A DNA stretch of 64,000 nucleotides from Mesomycoplasma ovipneumoniae (GCA_009756935.1 VZDP01000001.1:21832-85831); one strand, 5' to 3'. Shown: positions 31,091 to 43,577, counted from the first letter of the stretch. Program-made: numbers and translations. The notes: generated by a model not told the origin, from the sequence alone.

Positions 31091-32480
31091 TAAATATTTA
31101 GTAACTATTGGGGTTGAAATTCACTTAGAACTTAATACAAAGGCCAAAATGTTCTCAAATTCGCCAAATTCAAGTGGTCAACCTAATAAATTTTTTAATC
31201 TTTTTGACTTAGGTTATCTTGGAACATTGCCAAAAATAAACAAAAAAGCTGTCGAAAAAGCAATAATTTTAGCAAAATCCTTAAAAATGGAAATTCCGTC
31301 AGTACTGGCTTTTGACCGGAAAAATTATTTTTACCCTGATTTGCCAAAAGGTTTTCAAATTACCCAGCAATTTTATCCAATTGGGAAAAATGGTTCAATA
31401 CATGTTGGTGATTTTAGCGTTTTGATTGAAAGAATTCACCTTGAAGAAGACACGGCCAAGCAAATTCATAAAGAAAATCAGACATTTTTTGACTATAATC
31501 GCTGTGGGGTTCCTTTAATTGAAATAGTGACTTATCCGGTGCTAGACTCGGCCGAAAAAGCTGCTCAATATGTTGATGAAATTAGAAAATTAGCTTTATT
31601 TTTAGGTATTTCTGATGCAAAACTAGAAAATGGTTCACTTCGGGCTGATATAAACATTTCGGTTCGTGAAAAAAATCAAAAATTTTTTAACCCAAAAGTT
31701 GAAATTAAAAACATAAATTCAATTTCTAATATCCAAAAAGCTGCCCAACTTGAAATCGAAGAGCAAATTAATACTTATGAAAACGGTCAAAAAGTTTTAC
31801 AGGTCACTAAAAAATTTAACGATAAACTAATAAAAAATCAAACATTACGAACCAAAACTGATGCCATAGATTATAAATATTTTCCTGAGCCAAATTTACC
31901 TTATATCGAATTGACAAAAGAATTTATTGACTCTATCCAAGTCCCACTTAGTCCTTTAGAAATCCAAAAAAACCTTGAAAAACACGGTGTTTCTACATTT
32001 TATATTAATCAAATTTTAAATAATTTTGAATTTTGAACTTTTTTAAAAAATTCAAATCCAGAAAATTGGTCTCAAAGTGTAAAATTATTTTTTGCTGAAA
32101 TAGTTCCAATTATTAACAAAAACGGTTTTGACCAGCTTTTTATTGACTCTAATTTTTTTGGAAATTCAGTCAAAAAATTGCTAGAAAATCAAATAACTAA
32201 CAGTGATTTTCGTCAAATAATTGAAATAAAGCAAAATCAACCTAACTTAGAACTCGAGAGCATTATAAAAACAATTTTGGACAAAAAATTATCTGATGAC
32301 GAGATTAAAAGTCTTTTGGCTGAACTTGTTAGTCAGGAAATTGACCAAATTGAGCAAAATAAAGACAATAAAGAAAAATTATTTAAAATTCTGATAGGTA
32401 AATTAATCAAAAAAACACAAGGTAATGCTGATCCTAAAAAAGTAAATCTGATTTTGACTCAGTGGCTAAAAAATCTTTAA
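31080..32480 (+). CDS. gatB: Asp/Glu-tRNA amidotransferase subunit B
   Basis: 466 aa. Kinase/tRNA-binding subunit of GatCAB. VTIGVEIHLELNTKAKMFS at the start, then YPDLPKGFQITQQFYPIG, IHLEEDTAKQIH, FDYNRCGVPLIEIVT and the C-terminal GatB/YqeY domain ending QGNADPKKVNLILTQWLKNL. Start chosen as ATG 31080 with SD AGGTGA; GTG 31071 is in frame. Followed by a terminator. Confidence 0.96.
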
Positions 32481-32484
32481 AAAT

Positions 32485-32510
32485 AAAATCATTTTTGAAT
32501 GATTTTTTTT
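32485..32510 (+). terminator. Terminator after gatB
   Basis: AAAATCATT-TTTG-AATGATTTT (arms 32485-32493, 32498-32506) followed by T's. Confidence 0.8.
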
Positions 32511-32554
32511 TGCTTAAAATTACATATAAACATATAAAAAACAGCGATTTATGA

Positions 32555-32560
32555 TATAAT
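32555..32560 (+). promoter_or_regulatory. -10 box of the adhesin-like gene pair
   Basis: TATAAT 36 nt before ATG 32597, with the SD AAGGAGAAAGG just upstream of the start. Confidence 0.6.
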
Positions 32561-32596
32561 TATGTATCTATATACAAAAATAAATAAGGAGAAAGG

Positions 32597-35500
32597 ATGC
32601 ACGAAAAAAATAAAAATTCATTAATATTAGCACTGACCGCTGTTGGTGGTGTTGCTATTTTTGCAACAACGATTGGACTTGTAACTCGAATTCGCTATAC
32701 AGGAGAAAATCCGCGAGCTGAGTTAGAAAATTTAGTTTCTCGAATCCAAAATGTTGCCTTTAAATCCGATGTCTTTGATGATTCTACCACATATAGTCAA
32801 ATAAAAGCACAACTTTTTGACAACAGTGGAAAATTATTAGCTGGCACAGATTTAAATAAATTTATATCTTTTTACACACAGGTTAACTCCAAATTACGCA
32901 AATTTGAACCAACTTTTGCACCAAATAAACCATTTTTAGAATTTGTTGACTTAATTCCAAACGATAATGATCAAAGTTTTGAACTTCAATTTCGCGCAAA
33001 ACACCAAATTGATAATAATCACACCGCATTTTCAACAATAATTTCTAAAAAAGTTTCATTTGCACAACGTTCACAATTTGCTCTTGCCGAATTTAATTCA
33101 AATTTAGAAAAAATTACTAAAAGTTTCAAAGAAAACATCCAAAACTTAAGAAGAACAGATTTTACCTCTAACTTTTCAAGTCCAAATTTAATTGATCAAA
33201 AAGTTGCATCCTTAACCCGTGTTGAGGATTTTGCCGCTGATGTTAATAAAGCCGGAACTCAACTTGAGGCTGTTGAAAAAATATCTCAATATTTCCCTGA
33301 TTTTCAAAAAATAATTAACGAGTTAAATTTTGATCAAAATAATTCTTTCCCTTTTAAACAAGGAACAATTTATAATTTTAGTTTAGAAAAACATCCTGGA
33401 ACAAATAATTTTATTTCAGTTGATTCAAACTCAGTTCCAAGTTTTTTAGTTAAAGCTGAATTGACTGATGATGCAAAATTTGAACTTAAAAATTTTAATA
33501 TCGAGGATGCTCAACTACTCGAAAAAATTAACTTAGTTCCGCAAGTTAGCTCAGGTTCTGAATCAAGTCAAGATGCAAATAATGAAGGAAAAGCTGACGA
33601 ATCTGGCGAAAAACAAGTAAAAAAAGCAACTTATTTTGCTGATTTAGATGATATTTTATCTAAAATTTCACTCAAAAAATTAAATTTTCTTGATTTTAAA
33701 GTTGCTCCAGGGACAATTGCGCAAACCTCTACAAATGTTGCAGCTAATTTACTTTCCTCATCAACTCCTGAGTCATTACCACAACTTCGGCAAGTAAGTT
33801 CAGTCCAATTATTTCAAGAAGAAGGACAACAAGAAGGGCAAGAACAAACACAAAACGGACAGCAAACACAAGCAGAAAACGAAGGACAAGGAACTGAAGG
33901 AACCCAACCCCAAGTTGATTCTTCAGAACCAACCCCCGCTCCTGAAACAAAAACTGAAAGTTTTGAACAATTTATTGACAAACTTACCGTTAATTCAACT
34001 ACTTCAATAGAATTTTTAGAAAAAATAAATAAAGATCTTTATAAATCAAATCAAGATCAATCTAAATCTGTTGTAAAAGCGATCGAAGACAGTCTTTTAA
34101 TAAATCCGATTTCTCTTGATTTTGGTGAATTTTCTCCATATTTTGCACAAAAAAAAGTATCAGGAGTTGATTTTCAGCTTGATATTAATAAAGCAAAAGC
34201 AACCTCAAGTACTCTTGAAATTCCGGTAAATATTAACCTTTATTCAAGTTTTTTTGGTGATAAAAATCCTAAACTATTAAGATCAAAAAAAGACACTTTT
34301 GAAATAAAATATTTCAAACAAAATGATGGAACAACTGGAACAACTCATCAACTTGACAAAAATCGTCAAGATTTTTACTTTATTAATTCATTACCAGATA
34401 ATTCTACTCAAACTCAATCAAGTCAAACTTCATCAACTCAGCCTAAAATTCATGAAGAAAAAATTGTAACCGCAACTTCATTTATTTCCAAAGCTGAGTT
34501 AGAAAAATTAATTGAAAATGATAATCAAAAATCTGAAGAATTAAAGCAAATTTTATCAAATCAGTTTCAGTATGGATATGACTTTAATCCTCATGAATCA
34601 ATGCTAAAATCATGAACAGGAAACCAAAAATTCCCTAAATTACATGATTTTTCTGATTTTCAATCTGATGATCAAACAGGTGCAAAATTTGGAATTAAAT
34701 CTTTAAAATCTAAGAAATTTTTCACAAACGAGCATGATGTTGCCGCTTTTTATGCTTATTTATTAAGTATGGAGCCAACTGAAATTTTAGAATATCTTTT
34801 TGAGATTGCAAAATCAGCAAACTTAATCGATCCTAATGAAAAAATAAATGTAAATGACATCAAAGAAGGTAACATTTTTAGAACCGCAGAAGGTATAGAA
34901 TTTAAACCTGAGTCTAACATTATGGGTCTAGATTTTAACGGTCATGTTAAAACTTTTGATAAAAGAGGTTGAATTTCTAACTTATTTTTACCAAAAACTA
35001 TTGCTGACAAATTCAAAAATAACCGTGATGATGACAAAATTTTTGAAGAACTTAACAAAATAAGTCCAGCAAAAATCCAACAAGATTCTTCAGGAAGTGC
35101 AACAGGTCAAACCGAAGATATCTACAAAGATATTCGTGAAAATACTAAAAAAATTAATCAAACTAATAACACTTCAAGCTCAGGAAGTGGAGTTTTAGCA
35201 CTAGTTTCAACCGACGCTGGTCAAACTGAACAATCTGTTAAACCTGTTGAAGAATTAGTAAAAGATTTTTACTCAACAAAAACTGAAAAACTGACTAATT
35301 TAAAAGATTTATTACTTGCATTTTATGTTAAGGCTAAAGAACTTAATAATTTTAGAGCTTGAGCAAAAGTTAGTTCAGATTTAGATTATCAAATTGTTTT
35401 TGAAAAACAAACTGGTGCAGCAAATTATTCAACAGGAACCGACATTCCAAGCGGATCTGAAGGGTACAATCTTACTTATTATTACAAAATTTTCAATAAA

Positions 35501-36091
35501 GAAACTAAGGTTGAAGAATATCAAAGCCCTAAAACATCTTTAAAAATATTAGTTTCTAAAACAGATCAAAAACAATCTGAAGAAAAAAAGACACTAAATA
35601 AAGCAGTTTTAAGTATCCCACCTTCTTATTCATTGATTCAATATGGAAAAACTGAATTTGATAAAATAGCTACTCAAACTGGTGGTGATCAAGCTTCAAA
35701 AAAAGCTTTTGAAGATACAAAAGAATTTAAAGAAATTCAAGAAATTATTAAAAAACACGATCCAAATTTAGTCCTTAGTGTTAAATCTGAAACAAAAGAT
35801 GTTTTTCATCCTGAAACAACAAAAATAGTTCTCCTTGAAGTTACCAAAAAAGCTCAAAGTGAAACTGAATCTACCGAAAATTCAACCCAAAGTAGTGAAA
35901 AATCTCAACTTAATTTTCAAATTAGAATTCAAAAACTACCAGAGCCTGTTAAACCAGCTACTTCAGAAACAACTTCGCCAGCTCCAGAAGCAAATTCACA
36001 AACTTCAGGAGCAACAAGTTCAACAACTTCAGAAACAAGTTCAAGTGGTTCAGAAACAACAACAACCCAAACCCAATCATCATCAAGCTAA
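32597..36091 (+). CDS. Large P102-like surface protein (first of the adhesin-like pair)
   Basis: 1164 aa. N-terminal hydrophobic segment (residues about 9-30, LILALTAVGGVAIFATTIGL), no lipobox, so a membrane-anchored or cleaved exported protein. Two low-complexity stretches: a Gln/Glu/Gly-rich one near residues 405-455 and a Ser/Thr-rich C-terminal tail (about 1090-1164). From established knowledge, the hyopneumoniae group encodes P97/P102 paralog families as two-gene units whose products bind cilia, heparin or fibronectin and are proteolytically cut. The size, tandem pairing and anchor fit that family; the gene-level homology is inference. The second gene starts 42 nt downstream. Confidence 0.7.
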
Positions 36092-36133
36092 ATAATCAAT
36101 TACAACCACATATTTTTTAGAAAGTAGAAAGAC

Positions 36134-39100
36134 ATGCTTAATAAAATAAACAAAATAAAAAATGCAAAAACAATAATTTCAACAGGTTTTTCAATTACAG
36201 CAATTCTTACAACGATTGTTGCAGTTCCGATTGGTTTAACAATTTTTGAGCGTTCATACAGTTCACAAATTTTTGGAAATGTTGATAAAAATGAGGTTGT
36301 TACTCTAAAAACTCAGGCAACTTTTAGCGAGGAAGATTTTATTAATGCTCTTAATAATCTAAAATTGCACGATCAGTACAAAAATTTATCAGCAAAAACA
36401 GCACTAGCACTGGCTAAAAACCCTTCATATGCATTTAATTTTTTAAATGCATATGACTTTAGTCCAATTACTAAACACAATTTTCGGGTAGTTTTAGACA
36501 TTGAAAAAGCAAATCCCTCTGGCACTGAAGTCAAAAATATTGTAGTTTATGCTCATTCAGATCAGTTCAAACTTACTTATTCAAAACAAGTTGACCTTAA
36601 AGGTTTTGCCCAAAGTGATAAGGCTGATGGTGATTTAGTTGGATTCCAAATTGATCTTGAAAAATCAAAATTAGAACTTTCTGCAGCAAAAAGTTCTAAT
36701 TTGATAGCTTCTGAAGTTGCTTTTAAACTTGACAATGATTTTCAAGCTTCATATAAAATATCGCGCTCAAAATCTCAAGCATTTTCTGATGCTTTATTCC
36801 AAAATGGCTTAACTTATAATTTGGTTAACACTTTAGGTTTGCCAACAATTTTGGAAAAAGGTTATGTTTTGTCTCCAAAAACAGTTGAAAACCAAAAAGC
36901 TAAACAAGAAAAAATAGTTATGATAGGTGATTCAGAAACCAAAAGAGTTGATAGCTTAATGAATGTTAAAAACTTGGTTTTCAAAAATCATGACGATAAA
37001 GCCGGAACTCTTTCAATTTCTTTTGAGCTAATCGACCCGACAGGGAAAATTGTCAAAGAATTTGATTTCCCAATTTTAGGAATTAAAAAATTAAGCGTTG
37101 ATGTCAAAGATGTTGAAAAACAAATTCTTTCACAATTTAGTGATTTAGTTCAATTAAAACCTTTGGTTCAACTTGGACTTGTCAAAGACAATCAAAGTTT
37201 GGCTCAAACTATTTACACCGATAATAAACCCGTTAATCTCGCAGCACTCTTGAGCAAAATTACGCAAAACTCTCAACAAATTGGACGACATAATCAAGTT
37301 TCAACCCAACTTTTCCAAGTTTCAGGCCAAAATTCACAAGCTAATAATGACAAAGTTGAAATAAACCGCCAAGATTTTGGCACTTTTTTCAATTCAAAGT
37401 CTGATAGAATCCAAGTTCCTGGCTTTGATGGTTATTTTGTTGAAATTAACAAAATTGATTTAGCAAAAAATTTATCTCAAGAGCAAAAAGATAAACTTTT
37501 AAAAGAAAATAAAGTTTCTTTTGAGGTTGATTTTCAAATAAAAAAACAACTAAATATTGAAGCTCCTTATCTTGAAAGTGAATTTGTTAAGTCAAATTAT
37601 CCAAAAGTTCTTGAATCTTCACTTGCCACATTAGGAAAAGGAAATGATTCTAAATTTGTTTTAATTGATCTTGATTCTTCAAAATCTACTTTTGAAGTTC
37701 AACTTGATTATGATGAAAATCAGCGAAAACTTCTAAATTCTGCTTTAAAACAAAATTCACAAATTGACTTTTTAAATTTAGACAAAATTGATCTTGAAGA
37801 TCCAAAAATTCAAAACCTTAATCCTCTAGCTAAAACTTTTGAATTCAAAGAAAATCCTAATGGTCCAAAATTAACTTTAGAATATGTTAAATCTCTAGTT
37901 TCAGAAGTTGTTGAAGATGCTAAACAACAAAAAACATTTGATCAAGTAGCTAGAAAACTTTATTTCTTAGATCACGGATACCAACCAGAAGATGTTGCTA
38001 AATTAGAAGAATACAAACAAAAATATTCAGCAATGTTTTCTAAAGGTGACAAAAAATCTGAAGAAAAAGATAAAAAAGAAGAAAAATCAGAACAAGATCA
38101 AACTTCAACCACACCTCCGGCTTCAAATTCAACTTCAGCTCCAACTCCTTCTCAACCCTCAACTCCAGCTCAAGGTTCAACTTCAACTAAAGGAAATTCC
38201 CAAGCAACAACTGGTGCATCAACAAGCGCTGCCACTTCTGCAACTGCTCCTGCAGTAACTCCTGCTGCAACCCCTGTACAAGCATCTGTTTTTCAAGATC
38301 CACCTCAAGAAACAACAACCCAAACCACAACACCTGAAAAAGATAAAACACCAGAAAAAGCTGAAGTTACAGATGGTTTAGGTATTAAACTTTGGTCATT
38401 TTTACAAAAATCTAACTATCCAGAATCAGAAAATTCTGATATTTCTTATGATGTTGTTAAAAATTCTAACAGCCAAATTGATGTAGTTATGAGTTTTACT
38501 CCAAAAACAACTGGAGAAACTACATCAAAACCAGCAAAATTGATTTTTTCAATTCAAAATCTTGAAGACAATCAGTCTTATGATTATTTAGTTAAGCATA
38601 ATCCACTACTTATTTTTGATTTTAGAAAAAATCAAAAAACTGAAAATGGAACTGTTTCAAAAATTTCATCATTAAATCGAACTGACGTTGAAATTGAACT
38701 AAATAGTAAAACAAGTGAAGAAACAGAAGAGCCTGAAGAGCAAGAAATGTCAACTTCAATGCAGGTTGCAGAAACAACTCAAGTTAGTGAAGCTACTACC
38801 GCCGCAGCATCTTCAACCCCAGTTGAAAATACCGCTAATCCACAAGATGGAATTATACTAAAAAAACCTGTAATTTTAGGGAATGGTGCTCAATCTGCGC
38901 TTAAAAATGGTGTACTAATGTTGGCTTTTAGTCTAAAAAACATTACTAAAAACAAAAAAACTCACTTACTTTCATCTAAGGATGGCAGAGGTTTATTTAT
39001 TTCAAAACTTGATTTTAATAAAAAAGAGACTTTAGTAATTGGCCTAGACCAAAACGGTTCTAACGCTGCCTCAGGTGACTTAGCCCACCCAGTAGTTGGT

Positions 39101-39553
39101 CTAATTTCTGGTGTTCAAGGTAATGCGGCTGGACTTTTTGATATTAAAATGTCTAAAATCGAAAGAAACAATATAGCACCGTTAAGTTTTGATGTTTTTT
39201 CTCAAAAAAATATCAATTTAACTAATCAAAATGCTAATTTTGATTTACTTAAAGAAGATGATTTATTATTTTTGACTATCTCTAAAAAAGATGCTAATTA
39301 CACATTTACTTTAAGTTCATCTCGTAATCCATTGTCTCAAAAAATTGTTTCTAATTTAAATTTAGAAGATTCATTCCCTGATATATTTAATGGTCACCTT
39401 GATTGAAGTTATTTAGGTCCACGCCTAGAAAATAAATCTGATTCTACAGTAACTGTTCGTGGTCTAGCAATTTATGATTCTGTGGATCTTGCAAACCAAG
39501 AATCAACCTCTCAAGAACTTACAAAAGCATTTATTAAGGAACTAACTAGATAG
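36134..39553 (+). CDS. Large P97-like surface protein (second of the adhesin-like pair)
   Basis: 1139 aa. N-terminal transmembrane/signal segment (TIISTGFSITAILTTIVAV), then TLKTQATFSEEDFINALNNL. Residues about 635-745 are a Lys/Glu patch followed by a Ser/Thr/Pro/Ala-rich linker, a likely protease-sensitive and surface-exposed segment. The C-terminus (WSYLGPRLENK, TVTVRGLAIYDS) resembles the end of P97-family paralogs. I see no AAKPE-type R1 cilium-binding repeats, so cilium adhesion is not supported. One TGA read as Trp near the end (39404). Two perfect inverted repeats (36425, 36668) lie in the N-terminal part. Confidence 0.7.
36425..36456. repeat. Perfect inverted repeat in the P97-like gene, 14-bp arms
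   Basis: Arms 36425-36438 (TCATATGCATTTAA) and 36443-36456, loop TTTT. The encoded peptide is itself nearly mirror-like (YAFNFLNAY). Confidence 0.9.
36668..36702. repeat. Perfect inverted repeat in the P97-like gene, 13-bp arms
   Basis: Arms 36668-36680 (AAATTAGAACTTT) and 36690-36702, loop 9 nt; with one single-base gap the pairing extends by four more bases. Confidence 0.9.
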
Positions 39554-39566
39554 TTTTCCTGTCTGT

Positions 39567-39582
39567 AAAAAAAAAAAAAAAA
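39567..39582 (+). promoter_or_regulatory. A16 tract upstream of the 5S rRNA promoter
   Basis: Sixteen A's followed by TATTTT, ending 26 nt before the 5S -10 box. The tRNA-Gly gene has the same arrangement (48383-48398). Position suits an UP element; the length could also vary by slippage. Confidence 0.5.
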
Positions 39583-39608
39583 TATTTTGCAAAAAAATTT
39601 TTTTGTGA

Positions 39609-39614
39609 TATAAT
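39609..39614 (+). promoter_or_regulatory. -10 box of 5S rRNA
   Basis: TATAAT, 11 nt before the predicted 5' end of 5S rRNA. Confidence 0.6.
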
Positions 39615-39624
39615 TATAAACATA

Positions 39625-39728
39625 ACAGTAACAATAGCAAAAGGGATCACCTGAACCCATTCCGAACTCAGTAGTTAAGCCTTTTTACGCCGACGATACT
39701 AGAAATAGGAAAATAGGGAGTTACTGTT
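39625..39728 (+). rRNA. rrf: 5S ribosomal RNA
   Basis: About 104 nt. The ends pair as ACAGTAAC / GTTACTGT (helix I). The conserved loop region reads GAACCCATTCCGAACTCAGT then AGTTAAGCC, as in bacterial 5S. 16S and 23S genes are not nearby, so it is a stand-alone 5S, as known in the hyopneumoniae group. A T-run (39728-39732) follows. Exact ends uncertain by a few bases. Confidence 0.93.
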
Positions 39729-39827
39729 TTTTTATTTTCTTAAAAAAATAAAAAAAGTGTAAAAATAACAAAAAATAGTTAAAATAAGTGAAAAAACGGC
39801 TAAAAATAGCCAAAAAAGAGTTAAATT

Positions 39828-40682
39828 ATGACTTTCAGTCAACAAGCAAAACTTGAAATTTTAGCAAATCGACTAACTCGACCAAAATTTAATTCCTTAG
39901 TTAAAGGTTTAATTTTTTCTTCATCACTAGATGATGATCCAAACTTTTTTATATTAAGAATTAACAAAAATGAAATTAATTCTCGATTAATTGAAGTTTT
40001 TCGAAAATTTCAATTGTTTTTTTCAGAAACTAGAAAAAACAAAAATTGAATCTGTATTGAGAAAAAATTAATTAAAATTGATAAAACACCTGAGAACATT
40101 CAATATTTTTTTGCCGGACTTTTCATAGGCGGAGGTTCGATTTCACCACTGGGGTCAAAGTCTTACCACCTTGAAATTTCATTTTTAGATAAATCAAAAT
40201 GTGAAAAAGTTTTAAATATTTTGCGCCAGAATCAATTGGAATTCACTTTTAAGCAAATTTTTTATCAGAATCGCTTAAAAATTTACTTAAAAAAAGTTAA
40301 CGAAATAATTTATTTTTTAATGGCCATCGGCGCACTTGAACAAGCCTCAAAACTAGAGATTTTGAGAATTGAACGTGATCACTATCTTAACGCTAACCGA
40401 ATCACAAATTTTGACATAAAAAATGCCAAAAAAATAAGCGAATCATCGACAAACTTTATTAAAAAATGAAATTTAATTAAAAAATACAATCTAACATCGG
40501 AATTCAGCGACCAAGAATTAATTTTCTTTGAGATCCGGCAAAAAAATCCTGAATTAAGTTTACAAGAAATTTGCAAAATTCTAAAAAAAGAGTATAATAT
40601 TATTAGAACAAAAGCAGGCCTAAACTATTGGCTTGTCAAGTCTAATAAAATTTTAGAAAAAGGAGTGAAAAATGCTCAATAG
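39828..40682 (+). CDS. whiA: DNA-binding protein WhiA
   Basis: 284 aa. LAGLIDADG-like N-terminal domains (AGLFIGGGSISPL, where the homing endonuclease catalytic residue is replaced, as in WhiA) and a C-terminal helix-turn-helix (NPELSLQEICKILKKEYNIIRTKAGLNYWLVK). In Firmicutes WhiA sits beside yvcK/rapZ and affects division; in Mycoplasma gallisepticum a WhiA homolog regulates ribosomal genes. SD is weak. Its end overlaps the next gene by 11 nt. Confidence 0.9.
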
Positions 40683-41469
40683 AATTATTTTTGACCGCAA
40701 AGACTGACGTGCTTATAGCCGTGCAGACGAAGCTACAAAAAAACTAACAAATAAATTGTTGTCTTTTTCCATTATGTGATTAGGTGTCGCAATTTTACTT
40801 GTTGGCTTAATTACATTTGCGATTTTATCAATAGACTCATTATTTGCAATTTATTTAAGATTAGTTAGAACTATTACATCAAGAACTACAGGGATTTTAC
40901 TATTTTTTGTTTTACTTTTAGGAGTAAATTTTGGGGTGTCATATTATATAAATAAATGAGCATTAGCCGATAACCCGCCAACAATCGTTCTTGTTTTACT
41001 CTTTTTTGTTTTTGTAATGGCTAATTCTATCCTTCTTCCGTTAATTTTCGCTGTTCAAATAGCCTTAGGACAAGGTAGCTATATAATGATAGCAGTTGGT
41101 GGTGCTGGTGGTTTAATGGCCTTAATTGGAATTTTAGGTTATTTCCAAGTTATCAATTTTGGTAGATTATTACCTTTAATTTTCATTGGTCTTTTTATTG
41201 AATTAATTCTTTTAATTGTTTCCTATTTTGTTTTTTCTTCATTTGTAGACACTTTATACTCATTTGTTGGTATTACAGTTACATTAGGAATGATCGGATA
41301 TGAGTTTTGAAGTATCAGAAATCAATCATCAATAATTTTAGGCAATTACAATAGTCATACAGAAATTAAACGCGTTTTCTTAAGATTAGCAATCTGAAAT
41401 GCACTTAGTTTATATATTTCTTTCCTTCGTTTAGTATTACACATATTAAGACTTTTGAATAGACGTTAA
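40672..41469 (+). CDS. Bax inhibitor-1/YccA-like membrane protein
   Basis: 265 aa, about seven membrane helices. The core GGAGGLMALIGILGY, LIFIGLFIELIL and the C-terminal LRLAIWNALSLYISFLRLVLHILR follow the BI-1/TMBIM pattern (A-LyLDxiNlFlxLLri). Several such proteins occur in mollicutes (for example the MAG0110 family); function unknown, in other bacteria pH-dependent calcium leak has been reported. Start ATG 40672 inside whiA, with SD AAGGAGTG, so the two genes are coupled. Confidence 0.75.
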
Positions 41470-41514
41470 AATATATAATTTAGCCTCTATTTTCAAATAT
41501 TTTTTAAGGATTTT

Positions 41515-42072
41515 ATGCAAAAAAAAGTAATTTTAGTTGATATTGAGATTGAGAAAGGGTCAAACATCAAATACGAAATAGACCCCAAAACTAAAAAATT
41601 AGTTGTTGATAGAATTCTTCGTGGTGATTTTGTTTATCCAGCTAACTATGGAAGCATTCCTGAGACACTAGATTGAGATGGCGATCCATTAGATGTTTTA
41701 GTTTACTCTAGTCAAAAATTTTTACCTGGATCACAACTAAATGCTAGAATTTTAGGCGCCCTTGAAATGATAGATGACGGCGAGATAGATACAAAATTAA
41801 TTGCAGTTCATCATGATGACTATCGTTTAGATCATATTAATTCAATGGACGGTCTACCTCAGGAGTGATTAGATTCAATTCATTATTTTTTTAGCAATTA
41901 TAAAAATTGAAAACGCCCCGGAATTACAAAAGTCTCAAAATTTATCTCTCTTGATGAGGCAATTAAAGAATTTGAAACTTGCACTAAACTTTATGAAGAT
42001 TTTCACCATTATTCAAAAGAAGATTTTCTTAAAACAATGCAAGAAAAATTCCCGGAAAAATATCAAAAATAA
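41515..42072 (+). CDS. ppa: Inorganic pyrophosphatase
   Basis: 185 aa; four TGA codons, hence invisible with the standard code. Soluble Mg-dependent family I enzyme that removes PPi from biosynthesis. [31 protein letters not shown] holds the Asp triad (DxDxxD), followed by [16 protein letters not shown] and FFSNYKNWKRP. SD AAGGATTTT before ATG 41515. A 15-bp terminator hairpin follows the stop by 3 nt. Confidence 0.96.
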
Positions 42073-42075
42073 CCC

Positions 42076-42117
42076 AAACACATTTTTTTGTTAGTATACA
42101 AAAAAATGTGTTTTTTT
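42076..42117 (+). terminator. Terminator after ppa
   Basis: Perfect 15-bp arms AAACACATTTTTTTG (42076-42090) and 42099-42113, loop 8 nt, then TTTT. The -10 box of the next gene starts 5 nt further. Confidence 0.85.
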
Positions 42118-42121
42118 ATGA

Positions 42122-42127
42122 TATAAT
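42122..42127 (+). promoter_or_regulatory. -10 box of the BMP lipoprotein gene
   Basis: TATAAT 42 nt before ATG 42170; the SD GAGGAGA lies 2 nt upstream of the start region. Confidence 0.6.
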
Positions 42128-42169
42128 AAAAAAATAACAAAAAACATTATTAAAATTTTAGAGGAGAAT

Positions 42170-43516
42170 ATGAAAACTAAGTGAAACAAGTTTTTAAAAC
42201 TAGGTTTAGTTATGCCAATTTCTGTAATTGGAGTTATTGCTAGTTGCGGTAATGGTAACTCAAATGATGGTGCAAAACAAACTCCTGAATCACCAAGCAA
42301 CCCAGGTTCAGGCCAAACACAAACAATTACCGATGTTTCCAAGATTTCTAATTTAGTTTCATCCCGTAAAGATGAAATAAGCGCAGCAAAAGCAGATCCT
42401 TCCAAACATTTTGCAATGAATATGGCAATTGTAACAGCTGATGGAACTGTTACTGACAAGTCTTTTAATCAGTCAAGTTGAGAAGCGATTCAACAAATGG
42501 CTGCAATAACAGGCGGAGAAATCACTTCGATTGATAGTAGTACTGATAGTTTATCACAAAAATATAATTCCTTAATTAACACAAATAAAAATATTTGAGT
42601 TCTTTCTGGATTTCAACATAATGAAGCTTTAGAATCTTGACTTGCTATTCCAGAAAATAAACAATCATTTACTGCTAAAAAAATAATTGTTATTGGAATT
42701 GACTTACCTGGTTTGGATGATGTAATTCCGCAAGGTCAATACATCCGTTTAAATTATAAATCTGAAGAAGCAGCATATATTGCAGGTTATGCAAATGCAG
42801 CGTTTTTAGCCGCTAAATACCCAAATAATGCAGCCAGACGTTCTGCAATAACTGTAGGTGGTGGTGCTTTTGCCGCTGTTACTGACTTTATTGCTGGATA
42901 TTTGGCCGGAATTAAAGCATATAATGCCGCAAATCCTACCAAAAAAACTAAAATTACCGCTAATACAATCAAATTAGATACAAATTTTGCTGTCAATGCA
43001 ACAAGTAAACAAACACTTGAAGGTTTAGCGGCAAGTGGTTCTCCTTCAACGTTGCTAGCAGTGGCCGGTCCACTAACAGGTGTTTTTGCAGATATTGCCG
43101 CAGGAGATCATGATCGTTTTTTAATAGGGGTTGATACTGATCAGTCACTTGTTTATACAAATGCAACAAGAAGATTTTTCACATCAATTTTGAAAAATTT
43201 AGGATATTCACTTTTTTCAGTTCTTGCCGATCTATACACTAAAAAAACAAATTCAAAATATTTAGGCGGATTTGTTCAATCTCAAAAAAATGCATTTGTA
43301 AAACTTGGATATAAGGATAAATTTGTCGACATTGCCGATTCAACCCTACCAGATTCAGATAAAACTTTAGCCAATAAAGCAATCGAAGATGCAAAAAAAC
43401 ATTTTGACGAAAAAACAGCAAACTCAACCGATGTTCGTAAAACACTAAATATTCCAGAAATGGACACTGATCAACAAGCTCGAATTAATGCGCTTGTTTC
43501 TGAAATTAATAAGTAA
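42170..43516 (+). CDS. BMP-family substrate-binding lipoprotein (nucleoside ABC importer)
   Basis: 448 aa. Signal peptide MKTKWNKFLKLGLVMPISVIG with lipobox GVIASC (Cys 25). Then a Gly/Pro/Ser/Asn linker and the BMP/PnrA-like binding domain: MAIVTADGTVTDKSFNQSSW (the family's D-xFN-x-W ligand site) and YIAGYANAAFLA, DRFLIGVDTDQSL. This resembles the P48/MALP-404 lipoproteins of mycoplasmas. It probably captures nucleosides for the ATPase and permeases encoded just downstream. A terminator between this gene and the ATPase suggests the binding protein is made in excess. Confidence 0.9.
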
Positions 43517-43540
43517 TTTCAGTCCTTTTTCAAGATAAGA

Positions 43541-43577
43541 AAAAATCCAGGCTATTTTGTCTGGATTTTTTAATTTT
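43541..43577 (+). terminator. Terminator between the BMP lipoprotein and ATPase genes
   Basis: AAAAATCCAG (43541-43550) pairs with CTGGATTTTT (43561-43570), loop GCTATTTTGT, then a T-rich tail. Confidence 0.85.

Noticed and set aside
33744..33950. Minus-strand ORF rich in Leu and Val that looks like a membrane segment
   Set aside because: It is the complement of the Gln/Glu-rich low-complexity region of the P102-like gene, which produces Leu/Val codons by composition.
35835..36095. Plus-strand ORF rich in Gln and Lys at the end of the P102-like gene
   Set aside because: Second frame of the Ser/Thr-rich tail; no own SD.
39568..39735. Possible partial rRNA operon
   Set aside because: Only 5S is present; no 16S or 23S sequence on either side.
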